From assembly GCF_019320115.1 (NCBI RefSeq), contig NC_089583.1:80617928-80681927 (forward strand): a stretch of DNA of 64,000 bases. The letters run 5' to 3'. The position numbers and the translations under genes are program-made. Positions 1 to 10,394 of this stretch are shown here, in pieces. Position 1 is the stretch's first letter. Every line of letters begins with the position of its first letter. The notes under the pieces were generated by a model, which searched no databases, was not told the DNA's origin, and saw only the letters and a program-made list of their open reading frames with translations. Source of the stretch: Miscanthus floridulus (lineage: Eukaryota > Streptophyta > Magnoliopsida > Poales > Poaceae).

Positions 1-225
1 TTGCATGCTCTGCAACTGGGACTGTAGCTATTGAAGCTCTTGTTCTGGAGTGGGACTTGGGGCTTGCTGCTCCTCGGATGCTGGAGTCTAGTCTTCAACC
101 ACGGGTTCTTCTCCAACTTGATCTTCTGGGGCTGTAGCGTAAGTGCTGCAGGCACTACGCCTGGGTCGTCCTCTCGTCGAGGACTCTGTGGGAACCCTAG
201 CGGAGGCTGCTCTCTTTCTTGCCAT
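1..225 (-). pseudogene. Gypsy-type retrotransposon gag N-terminus (fragment, cut by window edge)
   Basis: Read on the minus strand, an ATG at 225 opens a frame starting MARKRAASARVPTESSTRGR and continuing with acidic, Pro/Gln-rich sequence to the window edge. It has two in-frame TAG stops, after VVED and after EQELQ, both where a Gln codon would fit. The basic start followed by a low-complexity linker is typical of gag in grass Gypsy elements. It lies just downstream (minus strand) of a PBS-like site and LTR. The stops mean it is no longer a working gag. The superfamily is inferred from the gag style and PBS; no pol is in view. Confidence 0.5.
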
Positions 226-248
226 CGTGGGTTTTGCTTGGCCAACAC

Positions 249-262
249 GCGGAGGGCGCCAA
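249..262 (-). other. Primer binding site-like sequence next to LTR
   Basis: On the minus strand the LTR end (..CCAACA) is followed directly by TTGGCGCCCTCCGC. A TGGCGCC start is usual for tRNA-primed grass Gypsy elements. This fixes the element's orientation as minus. Confidence 0.5.
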
Positions 263-1143
263 TGTTGGAAAACGACGGTTTCCAGTAGGTGGGACTAGAA
301 GGAGATAGCCAAAGCCTTCGCCCGGATGGGTGTCTCGGGTGAAGGCATGTCAGGTGAAAAGTGGGTCCAGACCAAACTAGAGTTTCATAAATGCATTCAA
401 TTACCTCCTGGCTTGTATAGAGTTTGTGTTCCCCTTTTATAGGGCACTGCTTGCTAACGCTACTCTTTTACAATTTTACCCCTTGAAGGTTACAGTACAT
501 CATCGGAATATTCCTATACTAATACAAACTGCTAAGGGTAATTTGGGTGCCTTCTTGCTCAACCGCCTTTGCTTGATGGGCCGCAACCGTGAGTCCGGCT
601 GCGGCCCACAGCCCGGCACCGCCGTCCTTCAGGAAGTCTCTCGACTCCTGGGGCCTTTGTCCAAGGCAACCTTCGCCCGTACCTATGCGCCGACTCTCCG
701 TAGCCTTCGCAGGTGCCGCCCGAGCCTTCGCCATTGGCTGCATCCAGGCGCCTTCGCTCCGGTCGTCAGAGCCTCCGCCTCGAACCGCGTTCGGGTGCCT
801 TCACCGTATTCTTTGGTCCTTCGCCCTGATCAGCCGATCGGGCAGAGGCTTTCATCTTCTCTTCCTGCACATCATTCATAAAATTCGTTAATTGTTAGTT
901 TTCATTGCTGTTGCGGTCCCTGGCCTTCGCGACTCATAACCATGTCCCAATAACCTCCTGTGCCACTTTGCATCCGCAGAGCAACACCCCCTTAACCTAT
1001 TTATGCATATATAAATACAGCCCAGATCCTTGGATCGGGGTCAACAAGGACGGAACAAGTGCATGGAGAACAAGACGCCTGAAACTGAGCTTAAATTAAA
1101 GCGTCCAATCGTCCATCCCGAGATCATTTGTTCCTCTGTTTCA
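263..1143 (-). mobile_element. LTR of the minus-strand Gypsy-type element (5' LTR)
   Basis: The left boundary TGTTGGAAAACG at 263 abuts the PBS-like site. The interior carries repeated CCTTCGC/GAAGGC words and a TATA-like ATATAAATA near 1009-1017. The right edge is uncertain: CA at 1142-1143 is a candidate because the minus strand would then begin TGAAACAG. The partner LTR is outside the window, so neither the right edge nor the target-site duplication can be verified. Confidence 0.45.
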
Positions 1144-1518
1144 GGTACCACCAAGTTGGGTTCTTATTAGCGGCGGTGAGGTCAACTAACCATTGGACAT
1201 CGTACTAAACACCAACTACTATGCCTGTAAACTTATCGTCTCAGCGCTCGATGCAGTGATATAAGTACAAGGCACACATGCATAAGCAAGATTAGTCTGA
1301 AGAAATTGAGGCGTGGAGTGAACTACAGCACCGGGACTACAGCCAACGATGCACTTCGCGGAGTGAGCTGCAGCTAGCTGCTAGTGGCATGATTAGATTA
1401 TGAGACGTACAGTACACTGCTAGTCTAGTTCCGGAATTAAAAAAAAACTAGGGCTTCAAGTACAAGAGCCTGTTCTCATAAAAAAAGTACAAGAACCTGC
1501 AGGGTAGGTCATGTATAA
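1144..1518. other. Intergenic, nothing recognised
   Basis: Both strands were read for coding, RNA and repeat structure. Only short A-rich runs near 1440-1490 were seen, and no feature can be supported. Confidence 0.5.
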
Positions 1519-1748
1519 GGGCGCGTTTAGATGTAAAAATTTTTGGGTTTTGGCTACTGTAACATTTTCGTTTGTATTTGGCAATTAGTGTCTAGTTATT
1601 GATTAATTAGGTTCGAAAGTTTCGTCTCGCGATTTCTCACCCAACTATGCAATTAGTTTTTTTTATCTATATTTAGTACTCCATGCATATACCACAAGAT
1701 TTGATGTAATGGGTACTGCGCAAAATTTTTTAGGAACTAACCAGTCCC
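1519..1748. mobile_element. Tourist-like MITE (GGGCGCGTTTAG family)
   Basis: Starts GGGCGCGTTTAG and ends AACTAACCAGTCCC, with TAA on both sides (1516-1518 and 1749-1751). The interior has the family core CTAATTAG..CGTCTCGC and a CAATTAGTTTTTTTTATCT stretch shared with the other copies in this window. The 3-bp TWA duplication and TIR fit PIF/Harbinger MITEs. Confidence 0.75.
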
Positions 1749-1945
1749 TAAGTACACTCCCGCTTTCTTTCACCTGAAGTTGAAGAACGTACTCCTAGCT
1801 CCTACATGTGCCGCCTCCGAGGCTCCGACGAGCGACGATCAGCGCTGCGCGTTTCAAGTTTCGAGCCGGCCCTTGAATCGTCGACGCAGCGACAGGTCAC
1901 GGAAGCACATGAGGGGCAGCTGAGCCTGAGGAGGTCCATCCCATG

Positions 1946-2185
1946 CATGGCTATGTTCAACTTATCTTAAAAATCGGTTTATTCGACTTCTTTTTTCAGC
2001 TGAAACAGTATTTTCTCATTTCAGCTAAGCTAATGCGGCCATGCAGCCTGTTCGTTTGGCTGTGGTTTGTCGTAAACGATCATAAATTTTCAGCCAGAAC
2101 AATATTTTTTTTTCATATAAATCAGCCAGCAGTACTTCTTCATAAACTAGCAACGATACCAACCAGCCAATCGAACACGCTCATG
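1946..2185. mobile_element. MITE-like repeat (TTCAGC..CAGTATTTTTCTC family), probably two copies fused
   Basis: Contains the signature seen again at 3905, 4373 and 63787: GTTCGTTTGGCT at one end, AACAATATTTTT in the middle, AGCCAGCAGTACTTCT, and an inverted end AGCCAATCGAACA. The first about 90 bp looks like a second partial copy. No clear target-site duplication was found. Confidence 0.5.
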
Positions 2186-3274
2186 ATCGCTTCCGCTCAA
2201 GCTACGAGTACTCATATAGCTGTAGCGTGGGCGAAGCCGCGCGTGGGGAATCATGGCCATGGCTGCTGCAGCGCTGCAGCCTTCAGCTCTGCCTGCTCCG
2301 GTCCGGCAGCAACGCAAGATGCGATGCCGCCAATGCCACTGGCCACAGACCTCAGGAATGCATGCGGGATTGCAGGAACGAACGAGTACTAGCTAGCTAG
2401 GCCTAGGCGGCTAGGCAGGCAAGCCGTCAAAGATCTCATGAGCAGTGCGGCCACCATCTCCCTCGGATCGGATCGGATAGGATCGGATCTCCATCTCCGT
2501 CTCCTGGCCGATGATGATGACCCTAGCCTTGCTCATCTCCATCAGTGTGCTCGATTTCAAGTGGGGCTGTGGGACTGGGTGTGGGGGTGACGTGCACGGC
2601 CTGACGGCCGGCCGACGACAGGAACGAGACTCTCACACGGACACGCGGCGGCGGAAGCCACTGCAGCCGCGACGGCCGCAGACGCTGGGTCCGACCGGAT
2701 GGAATCCATCGATCAGGCGGTCAGCACAGCAGCAGCAGCGGTACAGTGGCAGCCAGACAGTAGGGACAGCGTAGCTGAGCGCACGGCGTCAGGACATCGG
2801 ATCCCTTTACGCATTGATGGCCAGGGCACTGCCCGCACTGTGCCCTGCCGTGGCAGGGCGGGCAGAGGCTGAGCCCCAGCCCGGCAGTCCAGGAATCGAC
2901 CGGCCGGGCCGCCAGAGCTAGCCCGGCAGGCGGCAGCGGCTTTCCCGGCCGCCAGAGCCAGACGACTCGTCCCGTGGCGCGCGCGGCCCAGGCACAGGCA
3001 GCCTGCCCCTCCTGCGCCGTGCACGCTGCCGAGCCGCAGTCACGTCGCTCGCGCTCGGGAGGCGGCGACGAAGGGTCGCGTTCAGGCGTCGCGTCGACCC
3101 AGTCGGTACGCTCGGGTCTTGTCGGTCCGGTCGTCACGAATCCTGTGTGTTTGACTCTGACAGCGTGGCCCTCCTAAGAAAATTTACATGGCGGATTCTC
3201 CATTTACTGCCCTCCCCATCCAAGAAAGGAGTAGATGCAATTGTAGAACACACACGCTCGATCAATCCATCTTA
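2186..3274. other. GC-rich intergenic stretch, no gene recognised
   Basis: From about 2550 to 3180 the DNA is strongly GC-rich with many CpGs, preceded by short GGATCGGATC-type direct repeats near 2464-2490. Several overlapping open frames exist on both strands (for example minus 3137-2721), but none has a recognisable domain or codon pattern. It could be a CpG-rich promoter or first exon of an unannotated gene, or a gene fragment; the sequence does not decide. Confidence 0.4.
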
Positions 3275-3541
3275 GCCCTAGTTCTCCAAATTCCTGAAAG
3301 GTGCACTATGTAAAAAGAAGATTTTCCGTCACATCAAACTTATGGTACATACATGGACTACTAAATGTAGACGAAATCAAAAACTAATTGCACAGTTTGC
3401 TTTAACTTTGCGAAACGAATCTTTTGAGCCTAATTAGTCAATGTTTGGACAATAATTCACAAATACAAACGAAATGCTACAGCAGGGAATCTTTACTATG
3501 CAAAATTTACCTGCGCAAACTTTGTCCAACTAAACACCCCC
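3275..3541. mobile_element. Tourist-like MITE, opposite orientation
   Basis: Starts GCCCTAGTTCTCC and ends AACTAAACACCCCC, with TTA at 3272-3274 and 3542-3544. The core CTTTTGAGCCTAATTAG and the CAATTAG stretch match the copy at 1519 in reverse complement. Confidence 0.72.
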
Positions 3542-3573
3542 TTAAATTCTTACTCCCTCCCTCCCAGAACTAA

Positions 3574-3829
3574 ACTCGTTTGTTTCGGCTCCGACGGCTC
3601 CGGCTTCCATCGACACCGGTACTGTTTTATGAAGCCGTTTTTCCCTCTCCTATACTGTAGCAACACTGTTCGTCAAAGCTGTTTTCTCTCTCCTACTTTT
3701 CGTCGGCACTGTTCACTGGGCACTGTTCATGAAGCCGGCGGAGCTCGTCTTTGCAACTCCTGCGGCTCCTGCTACAGTGCGTGAACAGTGCCAGAGCCGG
3801 AGCACGCAGGAGCGGTGCCAAACTGGCCC
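3574..3829. mobile_element. Putative MITE (CGGCTCC-rich)
   Basis: Bounded by TAA (3571-3573 and 3830-3832), ending AAACTGGCCC. The interior carries inverted GGCTCCGGC/GCCGGAGC words and several CTGTTCA/TGAACAG pairs, suggesting a foldback structure. TIR similarity is weak, so the boundaries are tentative. Confidence 0.4.
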
Positions 3830-3904
3830 TAAGGCTGGCCAACACTATACCGTGTCTTATAGCCTCAAGCAACACATATGCACTTGCTCTCCACATCACA
3901 TTGA

Positions 3905-4036
3905 GGCACCGTTCGGCTTATTCAGAAATCGGCTTGTTTTTTCAGGCGGAATAATATTTTTCTCTTACAACAATTCAGTCAGAACAGTATTTTTAAGCCA
4001 GTTTCAGTCAAGTTTCAACAAACCGAACATGGCCTG
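3905..4036. mobile_element. MITE-like repeat, same family as 1946
   Basis: Starts near CACCGTTCGGCTTATTCAG and ends AAACCGAACATGGCC, with the shared centre AATATTTTTCTCTTACA and AACAGTATTTTTAAGCCAG. The ends are inverted repeats (GTTCGG/CCGAAC). Confidence 0.5.
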
Positions 4037-4078
4037 AATGGTAGTCTCACAGAGTAGTCTGCAGAGGAGCTGACCGCC

Positions 4079-4242
4079 TCATTTGACAAAAAGGTCAAAC
4101 ACCTGATGGAGCGAGCGTTGAACCTCATCTGACAAAAAGGTCAAGCACCTAGCGGGGCACAGCGTTGAAGTGAACAATGCCTCTCACATGCACAATAGCG
4201 GGGCATAGCGTTGAAGTGAACAATGCCTCTCACATGCACAAA
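4079..4242. repeat. Two adjacent direct duplications (47-bp and 46-bp periods)
   Basis: The 26-bp word TCAT(T/C)TGACAAAAAGGTCAA.. occurs at about 4079 and 4126. Directly after it, a 46-bp unit starting AGCGGGGCA(C/T)AGCGTTG occurs at 4151-4196 and again at 4197-4242 with one substitution. No gene is associated. Confidence 0.75.
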
Positions 4243-4372
4243 AACTAGCAAGATGAGGAGAGAAAAGCGGCAAGGCGAAGAGAAAAAGCTTCAAACTAGA
4301 GCCTAAAATAAAATAGCTTCTTCCTGTTACTTGCACTATAAAATTGTTTTGCCTCATCTTTTCTCTATCTAT

Positions 4373-4499
4373 ATGCAGCATGTTCGTTTTGGCTTATACA
4401 ATCGTGGATTATAAGCTAAAACAATATTTTTCTCTTACATCAAATCAGTCAACAATACTTCTGGCTTATAATCTATGATCATTTCAGCCGAAACGAATA
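4373..4499. mobile_element. MITE-like repeat, same family as 1946
   Basis: GCATGTTCGTTTTGGCTTAT at one end and AGCCGAAACGAATATG at the other form an inverted pair around AACAATATTTTTCTCTTACA. The same core sequence occurs at 3905 and 63787. Confidence 0.5.
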
Positions 4500-4979
4500 T
4501 GGATTGCATTGGTCGTGCCTAACAGAAATATTGGCCCGCGTTGGTCGTGTCTTAGAGGGATGTTTGGTCGTAGCTCTAGTGCCAGGCAACTCCAGTCAAG
4601 CCAGCTCTTTTTTTCTCCGTTCCCTTATCCTTAGCGCTAAAGTAAAAAGAAAATGCAAGAGAGTTTGTATTTGCAAATGAAAATGAATATGGATCTAAAA
4701 AAAATTATATAATCAATCAATAAATAATAATTTTAATAATATAAAAAATATCCTTCGCCCCTTATGGTATTCGTTTATAATCTTGTTGACCCTACTCGCT
4801 TACTCCTATTTTTCTGCTTTCTTTTTCGACAGAATGAATTCTATTCTAACTTTCTTGAAAGAATGGGGTTCTCTCTGGGGGGCTACGCATCCATCCTCAC
4901 CCTAGGCCTAGAAAATCCAACGCCTGGGATTGTTGCTTGACCCCGACAGACTTTGCCGGCTCCAAACCAAAATGTGTAA
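4500..4979. other. Intergenic, AT-rich, nothing recognised
   Basis: Contains an AT-rich stretch (4690-4760) and no convincing coding frame or RNA gene. Confidence 0.45.
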
Positions 4980-5220
4980 GCCCTTGTTTAGTTCCACTCC
5001 AAATTTCTAAAAAGTGCTACAGTACCTATCACATCGAATATTTGCGGCCTATGTATAGAGCATTAAATGTAGATAAAAAAAACTAATTGCACAGTTTGGT
5101 GGGAAATTGCGAGACGAACGTTTTGAGCCTAATTAGTCCATAATTGAACACTAATTGCCAAATAAAAATGAAAGTGCTACAGTAGCCCCAAATTCTAACT
5201 TTCTGAAACTAAACCTGCGC
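4980..5220. mobile_element. Tourist-like MITE (inverted partner of 5682-5922)
   Basis: Starts GCCCTTGTTTAGTTCC after TAA (4977-4979) and ends AACTAAACCTGCGC before TGA. Its right end is nearly the exact reverse complement of the left end of the MITE at 5682, so the two face each other. Confidence 0.7.
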
Positions 5221-5310
5221 TGAATTGTGGAGGTAGGGGCTCTTTGGTTCTAGCCTTCTAGGCCATGCCCAGCCACGCCCAGCTGTGGCGAGTTGTGGCG
5301 GCGGCAATAA

Positions 5311-5640
5311 AGAAGTGTCTGGTTCCTGTAGTCCCTCCTAAAATTTCTGTCACATCAAATGTTTGAACATATGCATGAAGAATTAAATATATATTAATTA
5401 CGAAACTAATTACATAACTTACGACTAATTTATGAGACGAATCTTTTAAGTCTAATTAGTCCATAATTTAACAACGTGGTGCTACAGTAAATATGTGCTG
5501 ATGACAGATTAATTAGGCTTAAAAAATCATCTCGCAAATTAACCTTCATTTATGTAATTAGTTTTATAATTAATCTATATTTAATGCTCCTTATCTAAAC
5601 ATTCGATGTGATATAAATTTTAGGAAAACCAAACACCCAC
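5311..5640. mobile_element. Foldback MITE (long internal palindrome)
   Basis: Flanked by TAA (5308-5310 and 5641-5643). The two halves are inverted copies: CCTAAAATTTCTGTCACATC on the left against GATGTGATATAAATTTTAGG on the right, and GTCTAATTAGTCC against GATTAATTAGGC. It could fold into a hairpin of about 150-bp arms. Confidence 0.65.
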
Positions 5641-5681
5641 TAAAACTAGCGCCACAGTATGTGGTGAAAAACAAGTATACA

Positions 5682-5922
5682 GCGCGTGTTTAGTTTCAGA
5701 AAGTTGGAATTTGGGGCTACTATAGCACTTTCGTTTTTAGTTGGTAATTAGTGTTCAATCATGGACTAATTAGGCTCAAAACGTTCGTCTCGCAATTTCC
5801 CACCAAACTGTGCAATTAGTTTTTTTTCGTCTATATTTAATGCTCCATATACAGGCCGCAAATATTCGATGTGATAGATACTGTAGCATTTTTTAAGAAT
5901 TTGAGATGGAACTAAACAAGGC
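5682..5922. mobile_element. Tourist-like MITE, inverted relative to 4980
   Basis: Starts GCGCGTGTTTAGTTTCAGAA and ends GGAACTAAACAAGGC. The core CTAATTAGGCTCAAAACG and GTGCAATTAGTTTTTT mark the family. Confidence 0.68.
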
Positions 5923-6241
5923 GACAGTTGCTATGGCTGCTGAAAACTATGCATAAACCAAACACTAGCCTAATAAACGGTGGCGGGCCATAAGTGTAGT
6001 GAGGCGGAGTGTGGCGTGAAACCAAACACTCCCGTAATTAATTCCTCAAAAATTGCGGAGGTAGTCCAACGGTCGCCGATGGAGCTGATGGGTTTTGCAT
6101 CTCTGTTGAATGGAACTACTCCTACCTTGATTGCGAATCTCCATTTCCGAGATGGCTCTGCGAAGTGCAATGGAGGCACCATGCACCGTAGTCCCTCCCG
6201 GCCAAGAGGGCAGTGGCAATCGTGCCGCTAGAGCAGCATAA

Positions 6242-6361
6242 GGGCATGTTTGGAATGCGAGATTTTTTTTTTTCATTCCTATCTTTTTCATGTGAAATTG
6301 AACTGATTACTATAAAATTTCTATGTGATTCCTGTAAAATTCCTGCGTTTCAAACTGGCCC
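6242..6361. mobile_element. Small Tourist-like MITE (GGGCATGTTTGG)
   Basis: 120 bp bounded by TAA (6239-6241 and 6362-6364). It starts GGGCATGTTTGGAATGC and ends GCGTTTCAAACTGGCCC. Confidence 0.7.
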
Positions 6362-7636
6362 TAAGAGTCGAGCCTAACCCATCACGGAAATCTTTGAATC
6401 CGTCGGGCTCAGGCAGGCACATGACACTTGACACATGATCCATTCGCTGGATTCAGCAGCTTGAGCCCAGAATCATCACCCTGAATCCTGATGCAGCCGG
6501 GGGCACTCAACTGCATCCATGCACAGTCAGACTCACTCGATGATGGAGCCCTGCCTCGCCTTTGTTTTTGTTCGCATCTGCGCAGAATCTTGGAAAGCTC
6601 GTGTCCGTCGCATCGCATCCATGAACCCATGATCCATCCGCCGGGTGCCGCGCGCTGACAAAAAGCCGGGAGGGCCTTCGCAATCGATTCGCTGGCGCCA
6701 GGCGCCACTGCGCCAGCCATGGCTTCGACTTCGAGGCAGGCGGGGCGGGCACGCGATGATTGCCCTGCCTCTGCGGACTGCGGTGATGCGGCCTGTGCTC
6801 CGCTGCCGCGCCGCGCTCGGAGGTCGGAGAGACGAATCACACCGGACGGCTCGACGAGATTGTGCGCCTGCGCGGCGCTCAGCGTCTGCAATGATTCGCG
6901 CCTTCATGTTCATCAGGCGGGCGGGGACACGCAGGATCCGGGCAGCGGCAGAGCTGCCGCTACGATTTGCGATTTCCGCGGTGAGCCGGTCATTCAGCGC
7001 CACTGAAAAGCTGTGCACTGTGCATCAAACAACGCGGCTCCGTCGAGTATTCTTGCGTCTTTTGATGCCCTGTTCCTTCGATATCTGGGCGAAGGCGGAA
7101 TCGTGCGTCCCCGTTTTCGCCTCTCGTTGCAACGCCGCTAAGTAATGGTGGCCCGGCCCATCGGATTTACTATGGGCCGAGATATAGGAATCTAATTTAG
7201 TTGTACACAAGTAGGCCCATTAACCGGTCGTATGCCTTCCTTTAGCAAGGGCGAAGGCTGCTTGCTCTGTAGTCCAACGGGCTCCATAGTCCAATCCCAT
7301 ACCAAGTCATACATTCCTATCTTTGATCAAATCTATAGAAAATGGAATCAATATTTTTGTGTCTAAATAGGTTCACTAAGAAATATATTTCATAACTAAT
7401 CTAATGATATTTATTTAGTGTCATAAATGTTAGTATTTTTTCCTATAGAATTGGTCCAACTTCAAATTGTTTGGCTTCTCGGAAAGTAAGAATATCTTTT
7501 TTTTTCAGGATAGAGAGAATATTACTTGTATGAATGAACAAAAAGATGCATCCCTTATTCCCACAGCTGCAAGTCCGGGAATTGTCTTTAAATTATATTG
7601 TCAACACTTATAGATATAGATATGCCTAATACTTAA
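6362..7636. other. Intergenic, GC-rich 6400-7150; no gene recognised
   Basis: Overlapping frames of up to 166 codons occur on both strands (6645-7145 plus, 7018-6533 minus), as expected of GC-rich DNA. None shows a known motif. 7150-7636 is AT-rich and empty. A gene fragment or an unannotated exon cannot be excluded. Confidence 0.4.
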
Positions 7637-8362
7637 GAGCAACTACAAGAGACTTGTCATCCCGTCTTGTATAGTCCTATTTGGATAATTTGGTGTAAAA
7701 CAGGCCTCCAACAGATTGTCTATCGCCTTTTATAAAAATAGCCGCTAGCTCTTCCTTGAATCTCGCTCGTCATAGATAGCCAGCGTTGCTCGCTTGCCAA
7801 ATCGACGTTTCTCCCACTGGCTTGCCCTCTCGGCCTCTCCCACGCACACATTGGCCTTTCATGCATTTTCTTTTTCTTCTGACTAGTGTCCATCGCCTAC
7901 GTGTACGTCGTGTCTCTCCTCTCTCGCCAACAGCCAGGCGGAGGCGCAGGGCGAGCGAGGTGTGGCACCAGATGGGCAGGCAGATGCACCTCGTCGATGT
8001 CACGGAAGGCCACCAGGCATGCAGCTTTGTACACGCCGACTTCATCTTTGTGCAGCCGGCGCCGCACTACTGCATAGCGCGCCCGTGCGCATGCCGAGCT
8101 TCGGGGCGGCGGATCTCTTTTTTTTTGCACCCCACACTCGACTCTGTGGCCGTGTCGAGCTTTGACGAGCAATCGTTGCCAGGAAACCAGGATCAGTTGG
8201 GATTTCGATGACAAGTATATTGACCTGGTATGTTTTCAAATATACAAGAGGCAAAATAGCTAGTCTGTTGTACAGTCCGTTTTTTTAGAAATTTTCTATT
8301 TTACACGATGGCTAAAACAAAGAATTTGGCTATTAGTTTTAGACGAACTCTTGGAGTTGTGC
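7637..8362. mobile_element. Putative TIR DNA transposon (non-autonomous)
   Basis: Left end GAGCAACTACAAGAGAC and right end GAACTCTTGGAGTTGTGC are inverted repeats with TAA on both sides (7634-7636 and 8363-8365). The 726-bp interior is GC-rich in its centre (7790-8200), with open frames on both strands but no transposase motif. This suggests a PIF/Harbinger-like carrier with unrelated filler sequence. Confidence 0.5.
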
Positions 8363-9263
8363 TAAGCATTGGCACGTGCAACACACAAAGACTTAGTTAA
8401 TCCAATTTGAAGACCGGCTAAGTCGGGCATGACAGAGTCACGACTCACTAGATAAACTAAGAACGCTCGTTCGGAAGGGACCTTGCCAAGTTATCATGGC
8501 AAGCACACTTAGAGTTGCCCTAGCGTCCGCATACCAGCTAGAGTAGATTCAATCATTGTTAAGATGAAGGAAGAACAACAAGTTAGGGTTCGGAGAGGAG
8601 ATGGTAACAAGATAGTAGATTGATTTCTTGTGCAATCTGATACCCTCAATCGAATGTGACCCTTTATATTTATAAGGTGGGGTGCTCTTATCTCCTCTGG
8701 AGAGTTGGAGTTCATTTATAAATCAACTCATGTGTGAGTCTCCAAATTCTACTCGGATCGGGACAAACCGAGCTTAGTCAATTTTGCTCAGTAAGCATAC
8801 ATCCTCGAGTCGTAACTCTTTATCCAAACATCAATTTTGATGAACCCTTTATGCATGTAGATCGTCTCGATGAGAGCTATGTAGTGATGAAGTACATTTG
8901 ATGATTTGGCGAGTTCACAGAAAACTACTAATAAGTCTGAGTTCAAAAACCGGCTAAGCATGTTTTCTCTTAGTTGGAAATTTTGGTCGTCGACATATGC
9001 ACTCTTTTTTTTTTGCAAAACTTGCATGGAACAAAGACTCTATGGCAAAATTTTCTATGGACCATGACAAAGAACAATTCATCCACCATATTCATTTTGA
9101 GGACGATAACCATGTTATCAGCCATAGCATGTATTGGCTTACCAGATATGATTTACCCGGTTTTCATCCAGCTTTGCAATAACGGGTATTGAACCATCCT
9201 TAGACACACTAAGAAAGTCATAGTATGAAATATCCAAACTTGTCAGACATGAAACCTTGTCAT
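8363..9263. other. Intergenic, nothing recognised
   Basis: Moderately AT-rich. Short frames only (for example 8974-9192 plus), with no domain signal. Parts (8570-8800) read like decayed retrotransposon LTR or leader sequence, but no TG..CA ends could be paired. Confidence 0.35.
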
Positions 9264-9787
9264 CAGTGGCGGAACCAGGGGGCCGTTCCCCCCGCACCCC
9301 CCCCCCCCCCCCTCAGCACATTAGATTTTTTTATATATCCCTATAAATGTTTAAATTTATAGCACAAAAATAAAAAAAATCATCTATTTTTTATCATATG
9401 TTGTGATTTTTTGTTATAAATACTAACTACATATGTTAAAACACAGAAAAAGTTGTTGAGACATACAATTATGTATATATTTATCATGCTTAAAGATGTT
9501 GTATGCCCGCATAGTTTACATTGTAAAACAACTAATTGGAGGTGCGTTGCCTAGAGCAATATCAATCGATGCATTTGCATGTATTACTGCCTCTACTTCG
9601 TTGCCTTCCCATTGAATTAATAATTGGCGCAACTTAGAAGGACCATGCTAGTTAGAGATAAGCAAATTGAGTCTCGCCCAGTTCGGCCCAAGCCCGATGG
9701 ATTTTGGCTCGTCCATGAGCTTTAGTGGACAGGGTCTGGGCATAGATCCCGCTACACAGAAAATATTTTCTTGGCCTGAGCTGGGCC
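9264..9787. other. Possible transposon end (CAGTGGCGGAACCAG) with poly-C tract
   Basis: CAGTGGCGGAACCAGGGGG at 9264 resembles the common terminus of grass DNA transposons, but no matching inverted end was found in the window. A run of 16 C occupies 9297-9312. A 25-bp word at 9510-9534 recurs inverted at 21535-21559, on the other side of the first CACTA element. Confidence 0.35.
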
Positions 9788-10073
9788 CACTAGTAGAGAA
9801 CAGACCTTTGATCCTCGGTCAAAATGGGCTCTAGTCCTGGAATTTTGTGCGCCCGGGACTAGAGATACCTTTAGTCCCGGTTGGTGGCTCCAACCGGGAC
9901 TAAAGGTCCCTGCCCAACGGCTACTGCCCAACCGGGACTAAAGGTATACTTTTACTCCCGGTTGGTGGCTCCAACCGGGAGTAAAGGTCTACTCCCGGGC
10001 CGTGGCTGCGTCCGGGGTTGGAAAGTTACCTTTAGTTCCGGTTGGAGCCACCAACCGGGACTAAAGGTCCCCC
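9788..10073. repeat. Left TIR and subterminal repeat array of CACTA-1
   Basis: CTTTAGTCCCGGTTGGTGGC and its inverse GCCACCAACCGGGACTAAAG alternate between about 9868 and 10068. They are the presumed binding sites of the element's own TNPA-type protein, by analogy with En/Spm. Adjacent copies are inverted and can pair. Confidence 0.85.
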
Positions 10074-10080
10074 TTTATAT
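10074..10080 (+). promoter_or_regulatory. TATA box of the CACTA-1 left promoter
   Basis: TTTATAT lies directly after the last left subterminal repeat and is followed by a C/T-rich leader (10085-10230), the usual arrangement upstream of CACTA genes. Confidence 0.5.
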
Positions 10081-10394
10081 CCCGGCCGTCTCCTTCCTCC
10101 CCGAGTCCGAGCTCAGCACATTTTAAAGCTCACAGCAGTAGTGTTCTTGCTTCCTCCCTCCCTCCATTGTTCCTCCATCCATTCTTCGATTCCTCCGTCG
10201 ATTTCTTCGATTTCTCCGTCGATTCTTCAGTTGTAAAGGTTACCAATCTCATACTCTCATTTTTCACCATTGTCTTATCTCATTTTGTTCACTATATATA
10301 TATGGTTCTTTATTGTGGTTTTTTTCATTTGTAAGCAATTTGAGCTCAAAATCACTTCAAGCTTGCATATTTACATGAAAGAAGGTTAAAGTAG

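Larger units (their letters stand above)
5236..6033. mobile_element. Tourist-like MITE with two other MITEs nested in it
   Basis: Left end GGGGCTCTTTGGTTC and right end AAACCAAACACTCCC are inverted repeats, with GTA on both sides (5233-5235 and 6034-6036). Inside are a foldback element (5311-5640) and a Tourist-like MITE (5682-5922), leaving a short host MITE with GTGGCG words. Confidence 0.6.

Noticed and set aside
6409..7145. Frames of 160-166 codons on both strands at 6.4-7.1 kb
   Set aside because: No recognisable motif, overlapping in all phases, no promoter or splice pattern that favours one. Left as unexplained GC-rich DNA.
9860..10070. Regularly repeated TTTAGTCCCGG words considered as a CRISPR-like array
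   Set aside because: The repeats alternate in orientation, have irregular spacing and sit at CACTA termini. They are subterminal transposase-binding repeats.
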